Assembly (NCBI GenBank): GCA_934466515.1
Contig: CAKSLH010000002.1
Span: 62,001 to 126,000, forward strand
DNA: 64,000 nucleotides
Direction of reading: 5' to 3'
Source of the DNA: an uncultured Eubacteriales bacterium
Lineage (GTDB): Bacteria > Bacillota > Clostridia > Oscillospirales > Acutalibacteraceae
Made by a program: the position numbers and the translations under genes. This document shows, one piece after another, positions 25,604 through 34,560 of this stretch (position 1 is the first letter of the stretch; each line of letters starts with the position of its first letter). The notes under the pieces were generated by a model. That model made no database searches. It saw only the letters and a list, made by a program, of their open reading frames with translations, and was not told the origin of the DNA.

Positions 25604-26683
25604 ATGTTTGAAAAACTGTCTGCGGTCGAAAGCAGATATGAACAGCTTTGCGAAAAGATGTCGCAGCCCGAAATCGTTTCGGATACCGCTGTTTTTACCG
25701 AAATTATGAAAGAGCAAAGCTCGCTCGCGCCGATAGTTGAGAAATACCGCGAGTATAAAGCCGCAAAGCAAAACGAGGCGGAGGCGGAAGAAATTCTAAA
25801 TTCCGGCAATGCCGATAAAGAATTTAAGGAGCTTGCGGCAGAGGAGCTTGAAGAAGCTAAAAAAGCAATTTCGGAAATTTCAGAGGAGCTTAGAATTCTT
25901 CTTCTGCCTAAAGACCCGAATGACCAAAAGAATGTAATCGTTGAAATCCGAGCGGGAACAGGCGGAGAGGAGGCGGCTCTTTTTGCCGCCGCGCTTTTCA
26001 GAATGTACTCTATGTATGCAGGGAGTAAAAATTTCGGGATTGAAATAACAAATGCAAATGAAACCGAGCTTGGAGGCTTCAAGGAAATTTCCTTTATGAT
26101 TGAGGGAAAGGGCGCTTATTCAAAGTTTAAGTATGAAAGCGGAACCCACCGTGTTCAGCGTGTCCCCGATACGGAAACTCAGGGCAGAATTCATACTTCG
26201 GCCGTAACGGTAGCCGTTATGCCCGAGGCGGACGAGGTTGAAATAGATATAAATCCTGCCGACCTTAAAATTGATACCTACCGCTCTTCGGGAGCAGGCG
26301 GTCAGCATATCAATAAAACCTCTTCGGCAATAAGAATAACCCATTTGCCGACCAATACCGTCGTTGAATGTCAGGACGAAAGAAGTCAGTTCAAAAACAG
26401 GGAAAAGGCTATGAGAGTACTTCGTGCCAGACTTTTTGACGCGGCAAAGTCCGAGCATGACGAGGCTATTGCGGCAGACCGCCGCTCGCAGGTCGGCTCG
26501 GGAGACAGAAGCGAAAGAATAAGAACTTATAACTATCCTCAGGGCAGGGTGACAGACCACAGAATAGGGCTTACTCTTTATAAGCTTTTCACCGTGCTTG
26601 ACGGAGATTTAGACGAAATTATCGACGCTCTTACGGCTTTTTACCGCACAAAGGAACTGAATGAACAAAATGAAACCAACTGA
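25604..26683 (+). CDS. prfA: Peptide chain release factor 1
   Basis: RF1 recognises UAA and UAG and releases the finished chain from the ribosome. The 359-residue protein has an N-terminal helical domain, the PxT stop-codon-reading loop in the form [15 protein letters not shown] near residue 190, and the catalytic GGQ in [15 protein letters not shown] near residue 231. The length and layout are normal. The 3' end overlaps the Sua5 gene by 23 bp, which suggests coupled translation. The order DUF951-prfA-Sua5 is that of a translation-factor operon. Confidence 0.97.
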   Translation: MFEKLSAVESRYEQLCEKMSQPEIVSDTAVFTEIMKEQSSLAPIVEKYREYKAAKQNEAEAEEILNSGNADKEFKELAAEELEEAKKAISEISEELRILLLPKDPNDQKNVIVEIRAGTGGEEAALFAAALFRMYSMYAGSKNFGIEITNANETELGGFKEISFMIEGKGAYSKFKYESGTHRVQRVPDTETQGRIHTSAVTVAVMPEADEVEIDINPADLKIDTYRSSGAGGQHINKTSSAIRITHLPTNTVVECQDERSQFKNREKAMRVLRARLFDAAKSEHDEAIAADRRSQVGSGDRSERIRTYNYPQGRVTDHRIGLTLYKLFTVLDGDLDEIIDALTAFYRTKELNEQNETN

Positions 26684-27707
26684 AAATAAAACTCTCATAC
26701 TTGACCTGTTAATAGGCGATTATGAGGGAAAAATCAAAAAAACCGCCGAAATTTTAAAGCAGGGGAAAATTGCGGTTATTCCTACCGAAACTGTTTACGG
26801 ACTTGCCGCAAGCTGTTATGATGAAAATGCCGTAAAAAACATTTTTGCCGCTAAGGGCAGACCGCAGGACAATCCGCTGATAGTCCATATAAGCGATATG
26901 AAAATGCTTGAAAATATAGCAGAGGAAATTCCCGAGAAAGCCTTTGAATGCGCTAATGAATTCTGGCCGGGGCCTTTTACGATGATTCTTAAAAGATCCG
27001 AAAAAATTCCTAAATCGGTCAGCGCCGGACTTGATACGGTGGCTGTAAGAATGCCGTCTAAAAAAGAGGCGCACGATATTATTGCAAAGGCAGGTATTCC
27101 GCTTGCAGCACCCTCCGCAAACCTTTCGGGCTCGCCGAGCCCTACAGAGCCTAAATATGTTCTTGCCGATATGAACGGCAGGGCGGACTGCATTGCGCTT
27201 GCGGGAAACTGCGACGTAGGCGTAGAATCCACGGTTATCACGCTTGCAACCGAAAAACCGCGGCTTTTAAGACCGGGGGCTGTAACCTTAGAGCAGCTTA
27301 AAAAGGTTCTTCCGGATATTGAGGTCGATAAGGCGGTGCTTTCAAAGCTTGAAAAGGGAGCAAAGGTTTCATCCCCGGGGATGAAATATAAGCATTACGC
27401 GCCGAAAACAGAAACCTACCTGATAGAGGGCTCAAATGTAAAATTCTGCGAATATGTAAATAATTCAAAAAATTGTGCCGCTTTGTGCTTTGAAGAGGAA
27501 AAAGGTATGATAAAAATTCCGTATATTGTTTACGGAGAAGAAGCGGACGAAGCAACGCTTGCAAAAAATGTCTTTTCCGCCCTTCGTGACGCGGACGGCT
27601 TAAATGTTCAAAAGCTGTTTGTCCATGCGCCGTCAAAAAGAGGAGTAGGGCTTGCTGTTTATAACCGCCTTATAAGAGCGGCGGCATTCAGGGTGATTAA
27701 GCTATGA
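26661..27707 (+). CDS. L-threonylcarbamoyladenylate synthase (Sua5/YwlC)
   Basis: The enzyme makes threonylcarbamoyl-AMP from threonine, bicarbonate and ATP for t6A37 modification of ANN-reading tRNAs. The 348 residues have the YrdC-type domain ([15 protein letters not shown] near residue 40, [15 protein letters not shown] near residue 65, [12 protein letters not shown] near residue 150) plus the Sua5 C-terminal domain joined by a linker with [13 protein letters not shown]. It overlaps prfA by 23 bp and coaE by 4 bp, so the genes are tightly coupled. A second in-frame ATG lies three codons down. Confidence 0.95.
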   Translation: MNKMKPTENKTLILDLLIGDYEGKIKKTAEILKQGKIAVIPTETVYGLAASCYDENAVKNIFAAKGRPQDNPLIVHISDMKMLENIAEEIPEKAFECANEFWPGPFTMILKRSEKIPKSVSAGLDTVAVRMPSKKEAHDIIAKAGIPLAAPSANLSGSPSPTEPKYVLADMNGRADCIALAGNCDVGVESTVITLATEKPRLLRPGAVTLEQLKKVLPDIEVDKAVLSKLEKGAKVSSPGMKYKHYAPKTETYLIEGSNVKFCEYVNNSKNCAALCFEEEKGMIKIPYIVYGEEADEATLAKNVFSALRDADGLNVQKLFVHAPSKRGVGLAVYNRLIRAAAFRVIKL

Positions 27708-28288
27708 GTTTAACGGTGGGTCTTACAGGTCCGAGCGGAGCCGGAAAAAGCAGTATTAAAGCCGTTGCCGAAAATTTAGGCTTTAAGGTTATTGACTGCG
27801 ATATTTGTGCAAGAGAAGCTGTAAAAAAAGGAACCGATGGTTTAAATGCGCTTGTAAAAGCCTTCGGAAAAGAAATACTGAATTCAAATTCCGAGCTTGA
27901 CAGAGCAAAACTTGCGAAAATCGCTTTTTCAACAAAAGAAAATACAAAGCTTTTAAATAAAACTCTTCTGCCGTACATAGCCTTAATAATAAGGAAAAAA
28001 ATGACGTGCGATTATATTTTGCTTGATGCGCCGACGCTTTTTGAAAGCGGACTTGATAAGGAATGCGATAAAACCCTTGCGGTGCTTTCCGATAAGGAAA
28101 TAAGGCTTGAAAGAATAATGCAAAGAGACGGCATTTCTAAAGAAGCTGCGGTTTTAAGATTAAATGCAGGTAAATCCGATGATTTTTATATAAAAAATGC
28201 AGATAATATAATTTATAACAATACTCAGATAGAAAGCTTTTTATCCGAGGCGCAAGAAATTTTAAAATCATATATGAAAGGGAAATAG
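27704..28288 (+). CDS. coaE: Dephospho-CoA kinase
   Basis: CoaE phosphorylates dephospho-CoA at the ribose 3' position in the last step of coenzyme A synthesis. The 194-residue protein has the P-loop GPSGAGKSS near residue 10, VIDCDICAREAV (substrate-binding Asp pair) near residue 31, and the LID region ERIMQRDGISKEAA near residue 143. Its ATG overlaps the end of the Sua5 gene. The family and role are clear. Confidence 0.94.
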   Translation: MSLTVGLTGPSGAGKSSIKAVAENLGFKVIDCDICAREAVKKGTDGLNALVKAFGKEILNSNSELDRAKLAKIAFSTKENTKLLNKTLLPYIALIIRKKMTCDYILLDAPTLFESGLDKECDKTLAVLSDKEIRLERIMQRDGISKEAAVLRLNAGKSDDFYIKNADNIIYNNTQIESFLSEAQEILKSYMKGK

Positions 28289-28291
28289 ATT

Positions 28292-29680
28292 ATGTCTGAT
28301 TACAAGGAACTTAAAGAAAAGCTTTTTTTAAAGCATGACAACGGACTTATGTCCGCAACAGAAGAGGAAAACAAAAGAATTTTTGAATATTGCGAGGGCT
28401 ATAAAAGCTTTTTAAACTCCGCAAAAACAGAAAGAGAGGCTGTTAAAGCGGCGGTAGCGCTGGCGGAGAAAAAGGGCTTCAAGCCGTTTTCGAGAGATAA
28501 TAAATACAGTGCGGGCGATAAGGTGTATTTTAATAACAGGGGGAAAACCGTCGCCTTTGCCGTTATCGGAAAGCAGGACTGCGAAAGAGGGTTTAATATA
28601 ACCGCCGCGCATATTGATTCACCGAGACTTGATTTAAAGCCCAATCCCGTATATGAAGAAATTGAGCTTGCGCTTTTTAAAACCCATTATTACGGCGGAA
28701 TAAAAAAGTATCAGTGGCCCACCGTTCCGCTCGCTCTTCACGGTGTTTTCGCCAAGAAGGACGGAACTGTAACCGAGGTTAAAATAGGCGAGGACGAAAA
28801 TGACCCTAAATTTGTCGTAAACGATCTTCTTCCTCACCTTGCAAGCGAGCAGTGCAAGCGCTCCTTGTCGGACGGAATAAGAGGCGAGGAGCTTAATGTG
28901 CTTATCGGCAGTATGCCTTTTAAGGACGATGAGGGAAGCGAGCTTGTTAAGCTTAATATCCTTAAAATCCTAAACGAGAAATACGGCGTTACTGAAGAAG
29001 ATTTTCTTTCTGCCGAGCTTGAAATGGTTCCGGCATTTAAATCCTGCGACATCGGCTTTGACCGCTCCATGATAGGCTCCTACGGTCAGGATGACAGGGT
29101 CTGCGCATATCCTGCTTTAACTGCTGTTTTAGAGGTTGAAAGCCCCGAAAGGACTGCGCTTGCTATTTTAACCGATAAGGAAGAAATAGGCTCAGAGGGC
29201 AATACCGGTCTTAATTCCGATTTCCTGCGCTATGTAATAGGCGATATCTGCCATTGCTTCGGTAAGGACGCTACGGTAGCTCTCAGAAATTCAAAGTGCC
29301 TTTCCGCTGACGTCAATGCCGCAACCGACCCGACATTTCAGGATGTCATGGAAAAGCGCAATGCTTCTTTCTTAAATTACGGCGTAGTTGTAACTAAATA
29401 TACAGGTGCAAGAGGCAAAAGCGATACGAATGACGCTTCGGCTGAATATGTTGCCGAAATCCGCTCAATGCTTGATAACGCTAAAATCAAATGGCAGATA
29501 GGCGAGCTCGGAAAGGTCGATATCGGCGGCGGCGGAACGGTTGCTAAATATATCGCGGATATGGGCGTTGATGTTGTTGACTTGGGCGTTCCGGTGCTTT
29601 CTATGCACGCTCCGTTTGAAACAACCGCAAAATTCGATGTGTTTATGTGCTATAAAGCAATGTATGAATTTATGAAGTAA
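28292..29680 (+). CDS. M18 family aminopeptidase
   Basis: This 462-residue zinc aminopeptidase removes N-terminal residues from peptides in the cytoplasm. It has the metal ligands of the M18 family: AAHIDSPRLDLKP near residue 108, the acid pair in LTDKEEIGSEGNTG near residue 295, and SMHAPFETT near residue 442. The length fits the family (about 450-480). It follows coaE by 3 bp. Confidence 0.93.
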   Translation: MSDYKELKEKLFLKHDNGLMSATEEENKRIFEYCEGYKSFLNSAKTEREAVKAAVALAEKKGFKPFSRDNKYSAGDKVYFNNRGKTVAFAVIGKQDCERGFNITAAHIDSPRLDLKPNPVYEEIELALFKTHYYGGIKKYQWPTVPLALHGVFAKKDGTVTEVKIGEDENDPKFVVNDLLPHLASEQCKRSLSDGIRGEELNVLIGSMPFKDDEGSELVKLNILKILNEKYGVTEEDFLSAELEMVPAFKSCDIGFDRSMIGSYGQDDRVCAYPALTAVLEVESPERTALAILTDKEEIGSEGNTGLNSDFLRYVIGDICHCFGKDATVALRNSKCLSADVNAATDPTFQDVMEKRNASFLNYGVVVTKYTGARGKSDTNDASAEYVAEIRSMLDNAKIKWQIGELGKVDIGGGGTVAKYIADMGVDVVDLGVPVLSMHAPFETTAKFDVFMCYKAMYEFMK

Positions 29681-29697
29681 TCAAAAAGGTGTTTTAA

Positions 29698-31149
29698 TTG
29701 GTATTTTCGAGTTTACTTTTTATTTTTCTGTTTCTTCCTCTTAATCTTCTCGCTTACAGCTTTGCGGGAAGTATAAAAGCGAAGAATATAATAATGCTCG
29801 TTTTCTCGCTGATTTTCTATGCCTGCGGCGAACCTGTGTATGTTCTGCTCCTCATTTTTATGACTCTTGCGGACTACATTTTCGCCTTAGGAATAGAAAA
29901 ACAGGCGGAAAGATCGGTAAAAGCAAAGCTCTTGGTTGCGGGAATGCTTTTTGTAAATCTCGGCTTGCTTGCGGTCTTTAAATACGGCTCTTTTATTCTT
30001 TCAAACCTTAAAATTTTAACGGGCTTTCCGAAAGCCGTTCCTAATATTCTTCTTCCGATAGGTATTTCGTTTTATACCTTTCAGCTCATTTCTTATGTTG
30101 TCGATGTTTACAGAAAAGAAGTTGAGGCTCAAAAGGATTTCTTTAAGCTTTTGCTTTATGTAAGCCTGTTTCATCAGTGTATCGCAGGTCCGATAGTAAG
30201 ATATAAGGATGTTTCAAAACAGATTGAAAGCAGAAGGGTTTCAAAGCTTGAAACCGCCGAGGGAATCCGGCGGTTTACTTACGGACTTGCGAAAAAATCG
30301 GTCCTTGCAAATGCCTGCAGTGCCGTCTGCGAGGCACTTATAACCTCCGATGTTTCGGGTAAAGCCGCGGCGGCGGTAGGAAAAGAAACAAGCGTATTGG
30401 CTCTTTGTCTCGGTATTTTTGCTTACGGGCTTCAGATCTATCTTGATTTCTCAGCTTATTCGGATATGGCTATCGGAATGGGTAAGATGATAGGATTTCA
30501 TTACCGTGAAAACTTTAATTACCCTTATGTTTCAAAGAGCGTCTCGGAATTCTGGAGAAGATGGCATATTTCTTTAGGCTCGTTTTTCAGGGATTATGTC
30601 TATATTCCGCTCGGCGGCAGCAAAAAAGGAACTTTAAAAACCGTGATAAATCTTTTTGTCGTTTGGTTTTTAACAGGCCTTTGGCACGGTGCTTCATGGA
30701 ATTATGTTTTGTGGGGACTTTATTTCTTCGTGTTTATTATGCTTGAAAAGCTGTTCTTGCAAAAGCTGCTTTTAAAAAACAGCGTTGTTGCGCATATTTA
30801 TCTCTTGCTTGCGGTATTTTTCGGCTGGATTCTATTCAGATTCAGAAATCTTTCCGCAGTGCTTAATGTTTTAAAGGGAATGTTCGGCGCGTTCGGAAAT
30901 AAGCTGTATGATTTCGAATCGCTCACAATTGTCAGGCAGTATGCCTTTATTCTTATATTTTCAGTCCTTGTCTGCACGCCGCTGTTTAAAAAGACAAATG
31001 CGGTCTTATTCGAAAAATCGCTCGGAAACGGCGCTCTTAAAACGGTTTATTTCATATTAAGACTTCTGCTTCCGATAGGTCTTTTATTCATATCGGTTGC
31101 GGCGCTCGCAGGCGATTCCTATAATCCGTTTATTTATTTTCAGTTTTAG
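29698..31149 (+). CDS. MBOAT family O-acyltransferase (AlgI-like)
   Basis: The start is a TTG at 29698 after AAAGGTG. The 483-residue protein has about ten membrane spans with the MBOAT markers HQCIAGPIVRYKDV near residue 160, YLDFSAYSDMAIGMGKMIGF near residue 245, and the catalytic histidine in TGLWHGASWNYVLWG near residue 325. AlgI-type proteins move acetyl groups across the membrane for acetylation of exported polysaccharides. The next gene encodes the DHHW/AlgJ-type partner, so the two form a glycan O-acetylation machine for a cell-surface polymer or teichoic acid. Confidence 0.93.
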   Translation: MVFSSLLFIFLFLPLNLLAYSFAGSIKAKNIIMLVFSLIFYACGEPVYVLLLIFMTLADYIFALGIEKQAERSVKAKLLVAGMLFVNLGLLAVFKYGSFILSNLKILTGFPKAVPNILLPIGISFYTFQLISYVVDVYRKEVEAQKDFFKLLLYVSLFHQCIAGPIVRYKDVSKQIESRRVSKLETAEGIRRFTYGLAKKSVLANACSAVCEALITSDVSGKAAAAVGKETSVLALCLGIFAYGLQIYLDFSAYSDMAIGMGKMIGFHYRENFNYPYVSKSVSEFWRRWHISLGSFFRDYVYIPLGGSKKGTLKTVINLFVVWFLTGLWHGASWNYVLWGLYFFVFIMLEKLFLQKLLLKNSVVAHIYLLLAVFFGWILFRFRNLSAVLNVLKGMFGAFGNKLYDFESLTIVRQYAFILIFSVLVCTPLFKKTNAVLFEKSLGNGALKTVYFILRLLLPIGLLFISVAALAGDSYNPFIYFQF

Positions 31150-31170
31150 TCAAGCGAGGTGTAAAATTTC

Positions 31171-32550
31171 TTGTCAACAGATAAAAAAATAAAAGAAAAC
31201 AAGCTTGAAATTAAAAAGCTGAGATTCAGACAGGCAATAGATTTTAACCTTGTCCGCCTCTTTTTTCTTGTGCTGTTCGCAGCGGCGGTTATTGCCGCCG
31301 TTCCGTCGCTCAGACCTAAAAGGTCGGAAACCGAAAAAAGAGAGCTTGCTAAATTTCCGAAATTTTCATTCTCCTCGTTCTTTTCGGGCGATTGGTTCGA
31401 TAATGTAAGCCTTTGGTATTCGGACACCTTCCCTGCAAGAGATACATTGGTTAAAATCAACGGATTTATAAACGGCTCCTTCGGCAAATCCAATGTTCAG
31501 ATTCACGGCAAGGTGGAAAAATCCGATAAGGTGCCGAAGGTTAAAAAAGAAGATAAATCGGCTTCATCGGAAAGCTCGTCTTCCTCAGAGCCGGTTTCCT
31601 CGGAACAAGTTTCTTCCGAGCCGCCTGTTCCTCCGGCGCAAATCGTCGAAAACTTAGGCGCTATTCTTCTGATTGATAATTCGGCTTATGAGTATTATAA
31701 TTTCAATCAGTCCTTGGCGGACAGATATAATGCTTATATAAATAAAGCCGCAAGCGACCTGTCTGGTATCGCAAATGTCTATGATATTATCGCTCCTACG
31801 GCGATCGGCATAGTCGCTCCCGATGATGTTATTGCTTCCGTTAATTCAACAAATCAGAAAGACGCTATAAATTATTTTTATTCGGTTATGAATGAGAATG
31901 TAAAAAAGGTTGACGCTTATTCTGCTTTGAGAGCTCACAGAAATGAGTATCTTTATTTCAGGACCGACCACCACTGGACGGCGCTCGGCGCTTATTATAC
32001 CTACTGCGAGCTTATGAAAACAAAGGGCGTCGCTCCCGCACCGCTCAGCGCTTTTAATGAAAGAAGATTTGAAGGCTTTTTGGGCACATTTTATGCTCAG
32101 TCGGGCAAGAATCCGCGCCTTGCCGCAACACCCGATACTGTTGTAGCCTATGAGCCTACTCAGGTTAACACGATTATGACTAAAACCGCTCAGGGAGCGG
32201 AAGTTGCTAAGTCGATAGTTTCCGACGGAAACAAATTAGGCACAAGCAGCAAATATCTTTCCTTTATCGGCGGAGACCAACCGTTCGGCTATATCGTAAA
32301 TCCGCAGATAAATGACGGCTCTGCTTGCATTGTTGTAAAGGAGTCCTTCGGCAATGCCTTTGTTCCGTTCCTTACGCAGAATTATCAGACGGTTTATGTT
32401 GTGGATTATAGATATATTGCCAATGTTGACGCAAGAAAGCTCCCTCAGCTCGCCGCCGAAACAGGCGCTAAGGATGTAATTTTCTTAAATAATATTTCCG
32501 CCACAAGAAACAGCATGTTAATAGACGCAATAGGAAGCTTTATCGGATAA
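31171..32550 (+). CDS. DHHW/AlgJ-like extracellular acetyltransferase partner
   Basis: The likely start is a TTG at 31171. The 459-residue protein has one N-terminal membrane anchor (LFFLVLFAAAVIAAVPSL), a Ser/Glu/Pro-rich linker near residue 125, and an SGNH-like domain with the hallmark TDHHWTALGAYY near residue 268. AlgJ/DHHW proteins take the acetyl group presented by the MBOAT protein and add it to a surface glycan. It follows the MBOAT gene by 21 bp. The substrate glycan is not encoded nearby. Confidence 0.9.
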   Translation: MSTDKKIKENKLEIKKLRFRQAIDFNLVRLFFLVLFAAAVIAAVPSLRPKRSETEKRELAKFPKFSFSSFFSGDWFDNVSLWYSDTFPARDTLVKINGFINGSFGKSNVQIHGKVEKSDKVPKVKKEDKSASSESSSSSEPVSSEQVSSEPPVPPAQIVENLGAILLIDNSAYEYYNFNQSLADRYNAYINKAASDLSGIANVYDIIAPTAIGIVAPDDVIASVNSTNQKDAINYFYSVMNENVKKVDAYSALRAHRNEYLYFRTDHHWTALGAYYTYCELMKTKGVAPAPLSAFNERRFEGFLGTFYAQSGKNPRLAATPDTVVAYEPTQVNTIMTKTAQGAEVAKSIVSDGNKLGTSSKYLSFIGGDQPFGYIVNPQINDGSACIVVKESFGNAFVPFLTQNYQTVYVVDYRYIANVDARKLPQLAAETGAKDVIFLNNISATRNSMLIDAIGSFIG

Positions 32551-32575
32551 TTTAATAAACTGATATAGAAAGCAG

Positions 32576-32620
32576 ACCGCTGAATTCATTGGAACTCAGC
32601 GGTCTGCTCTTATATTTTAT
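32576..32620 (+). terminator. Hairpin between the DHHW gene and the convergent SHOCT gene
   Basis: AGCAGACCGCTGA and TCAGCGGTCTGCT form a 13-bp stem with a loop of about 12 bases, followed by a short T-rich stretch. It can end transcription from both sides. Confidence 0.75.
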
Positions 32621-33191
32621 TAAGTATCTCGGTTTTTCTTTTATTATATTCGTGCTCTGATATTCTGCCTTCTTCGAAAAGATTTTTAAGCACTGCAAGA
32701 TCATTTTTCAGATTATTGATTACCGTTTTATTTTTAATAAAATAACCTTTGCTTTCGCTCCACCACATAACAGCAAAAGGAATAGGGAAAAAAACACCTA
32801 CCATTCCGCCTCCTAATAATTCCATTATAAAATAAATTCCTATAAAAGCCATTCCGGTAAAGGCAATGATTTTATTGCATTTTATTTTTATATATATTAA
32901 ATAAATCATAAAAAATATCTCACAAAGCAATAGAGTATAAATCTCATTATAATATATAATCCACCATAAATCTCCAATTATGTAAATACCGAGACTTATA
33001 TAATAAAAAATATTTCCGAACTTTTTATTATTGAGCCATAAACAATATAAAGCTAACATTATAATTGAAACAATATCTAAAAAAACATAAAACTCAAAAT
33101 AAAAACCTATAAAAAGACCGCCTATTAACTCTATTAAAAGATATAATAAGAATAAAATTCCTGAAATTTTTAATAATTTATCGTTGCTCAT
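32610..33191 (-). CDS. Membrane protein with C-terminal SHOCT motif
   Basis: The 193-residue protein has about five hydrophobic spans rich in Ile, Tyr and Phe, then a cytoplasmic tail with a SHOCT motif (LFEEGRISEHEYNKRKTEIL). SHOCT is a short C-terminal motif of unknown job, common in membrane and phage-related proteins. It overlaps the next gene upstream by 4 bp. The base composition is AT-rich compared with neighbours. No specific function is claimed. Confidence 0.75.
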   Translation of the reverse strand: MSNDKLLKISGILFLLYLLIELIGGLFIGFYFEFYVFLDIVSIIMLALYCLWLNNKKFGNIFYYISLGIYIIGDLWWIIYYNEIYTLLLCEIFFMIYLIYIKIKCNKIIAFTGMAFIGIYFIMELLGGGMVGVFFPIPFAVMWWSESKGYFIKNKTVINNLKNDLAVLKNLFEEGRISEHEYNKRKTEILNKI

Positions 33192-33553
33192 TTTAATTTC
33201 TCCGATTTATCATTATATTCCTCTTCGGTAATGAGCCCTTTGTTTTTTAAATCATTAAGTACTGCGATTTTATCTTCAGCTTTTGTATCGTGATTGAATT
33301 GATAGCTTGAAGCGGCATTCTGAACTTCTGCAATGCTATATGCAATTGTATTAGAATTTTCGATTAACTGCCCGAAACCGTATAATATAAGATAAGACAG
33401 CCAAGAAATAAATGAACCTATTAGGATTACTAAGAAGCCGATTGGATTTGCTGATAGTATAATGAAAAAACCACCGAATACTGAGGCGATAATGCCAATC
33501 CAAAAAATAAAAAAAGATGAAATTTTAATGTTTTTTGCAATTTTATATTTCAT
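33188..33553 (-). CDS. Small membrane protein with SHOCT motif
   Basis: The 121-residue protein has two hydrophobic spans (FFIFWIGIIASVFGGFFIIL and FLVILIGSFISWLSYLIL) and ends in a SHOCT motif (LNDLKNKGLITEEEYNDKSE). It is the first gene of a two-gene minus-strand operon with the longer SHOCT protein and is divergent from the XRE regulator, so both are probably under that regulator. Confidence 0.78.
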   Translation of the reverse strand: MKYKIAKNIKISSFFIFWIGIIASVFGGFFIILSANPIGFLVILIGSFISWLSYLILYGFGQLIENSNTIAYSIAEVQNAASSYQFNHDTKAEDKIAVLNDLKNKGLITEEEYNDKSEKLK

Positions 33554-33576
33554 AAAAAAACTCCTTAAATATATTT

Positions 33577-33592
33577 ATAACCATATGGTTAT
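33577..33592. promoter_or_regulatory. Perfect 16-bp palindrome, candidate XRE operator 1
   Basis: ATAACCATATGGTTAT reads the same on both strands and lies between the SHOCT operon and the XRE gene. A near-copy lies at 33631-33647. Confidence 0.75.
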
Positions 33593-33630
33593 ATTACAAA
33601 AGGATTATATCACATTTGTGGTAATATGTC

Positions 33631-33647
33631 AATACCAAATGGTTATT
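33631..33647. promoter_or_regulatory. Near-palindrome, candidate XRE operator 2
   Basis: AATACCAAATGGTTATT repeats the ACC...GGT core of operator 1 and lies next to the XRE ribosome-binding site. Two such sites about 54 bp apart suit co-operative repressor binding. Confidence 0.65.
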
Positions 33648-33662
33648 AAGGAGATTTTTGAT

Positions 33663-33887
33663 ATGGATAATTATTATCCGAGGCTTAAAGATATGCGTGA
33701 AGATTTTGATTTTTCCCAGCAATATGTCTCCGATTATCTAAATATGAAGCAACCGCAATACAGCAGATACGAAAGAGGTTTAAGGGATGTTCCAACTGAT
33801 GTTCTTATTAAACTCGCAAAATTGTATGATACCTCTACCGATTTCCTTTTAGGAATTACGGATGTTAAAACACCGTATAAAAAATAG
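33663..33887 (+). CDS. XRE family helix-turn-helix regulator
   Basis: The start at 33663 follows AAGGAG at proper spacing. The 74-residue protein is almost entirely a Cro/C1-type helix-turn-helix: LKDMREDFDFSQQYVSDYLNMKQPQYSRYERGLRD, then LIKLAKLYDTSTDFLLGITD. It is divergent from the SHOCT operon and faces two palindromes, so it likely controls both. The gene is AT-rich. Confidence 0.88.
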   Translation: MDNYYPRLKDMREDFDFSQQYVSDYLNMKQPQYSRYERGLRDVPTDVLIKLAKLYDTSTDFLLGITDVKTPYKK

Positions 33888-33903
33888 TTTATAATATATT
33901 TAC

Positions 33904-33932
33904 TTGACTTTTCAGGTTGGATAATTTATAAT
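33904..33932 (+). promoter_or_regulatory. Promoter upstream of the tRNA-Ser region
   Basis: TTGACT at 33904-33909 and TATAAT at 33927-33932 are separated by 17 bp. A hairpin of two 11-bp arms, TTGCCGCACAA and its complement, follows at 33938-33964 at the expected 5' end. Confidence 0.75.
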
Positions 33933-33970
33933 GTTTCTTGCCGCACAATTCATTTGTGCGGCAAATATCC

Positions 33971-34090
33971 GGAGAGGTATCGAAGTGGTCATAACGGGGC
34001 TGACTCGAAATCTCCTTTGGCTAACGGAAGCAGAACTTCCGAAAAGCCTTTAACCGTGCGGGTTTCGGGCATTCGCCCGCCGCAGGCACA
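33971..34090 (+). pseudogene. Decayed tRNA-Ser
   Basis: The first 27 bases differ from the 5' part of the intact tRNA-Ser at 34164 by one base and run through the D-arm. The anticodon loop CTCGAAA follows, but the anticodon stem GCTGA no longer has its partner. After that the sequence diverges, with no CCTCTCC acceptor strand and no CCA in the next 150 bases. A hairpin GCGGG/CCCGC may be a swollen T-arm. It is best read as a broken duplicate. Confidence 0.55.
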
Positions 34091-34163
34091 CCGTGAGTTC
34101 TAACAGGAATTCTAATACAACCGAATATTTGCGTTAATCTCGGTTTTCCGAGTTAACATAAAT

Positions 34164-34252
34164 GGAGACGTATCGAAGTGGTCATAACGGACATGACTCG
34201 AAATCATGATGCCCCTTGAGGGACGAGGGTTCGAATCCCTCCGTCTCCGCCA
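34164..34252 (+). tRNA. tRNA-Ser (anticodon CGA)
   Basis: An 89-nt class II tRNA with acceptor GGAGACG/CGTCTCC, anticodon stem CATGA/TCATG around CTCGAAA, a long variable arm, T-arm GAGGG-TTCGAAT-CCCTC and an encoded CCA. It reads UCG. Confidence 0.95.
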
Positions 34253-34253
34253 C

Positions 34254-34289
34254 GTCGTCGCGGACTATGAATCGTTCGCGACGACTTTT
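34254..34289 (+). terminator. Terminator after tRNA-Ser
   Basis: GTCGTCGCG and CGCGACGAC pair across a loop of about 14 bases and are followed by TTTTCTTTT. Confidence 0.8.
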
Positions 34290-34420
34290 CTTTTGAAAAG
34301 TTATCGGCTCACTCACGCCGTCGCCTGCCCTCTTGCGGGTTCAACTCCATCTCAGAATTTTGCAGCGTCATCTTTTTCGCTCCCTCTTGGCAGAAAAGCA
34401 GCTGTGTCCGCAAAAAAGTC

Positions 34421-34450
34421 GCAAAGTAAGGAATACTTTGCTATTTTTTT
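34421..34450 (+). terminator. Second terminator-like hairpin before the ATPase gene
   Basis: GCAAAGTA and TACTTTGC pair across AGGAA and are followed by a T-run. The space 34290-34420 holds no gene that I can support. Confidence 0.7.
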
Positions 34451-34560
34451 AATTAACTATATCAAAACAATCTATTGAGATTTTTACTAATTTTCAAAGT
34501 TTCCAAAGAAGTCTTTATAAATAATTTATTGGTAAACATAATATTGTTTGGAGGTAAGCA

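Noticed and set aside
33938..34160. T-box riboswitch before the tRNA-Ser region
   Set aside because: There is no T-box consensus and no aminoacyl-tRNA synthetase or amino-acid gene downstream; the similarity to tRNA itself explains the sequence.
34206..34478. 90-codon frame starting inside tRNA-Ser
   Set aside because: It begins in the tRNA, crosses two terminators and has no translation signal.
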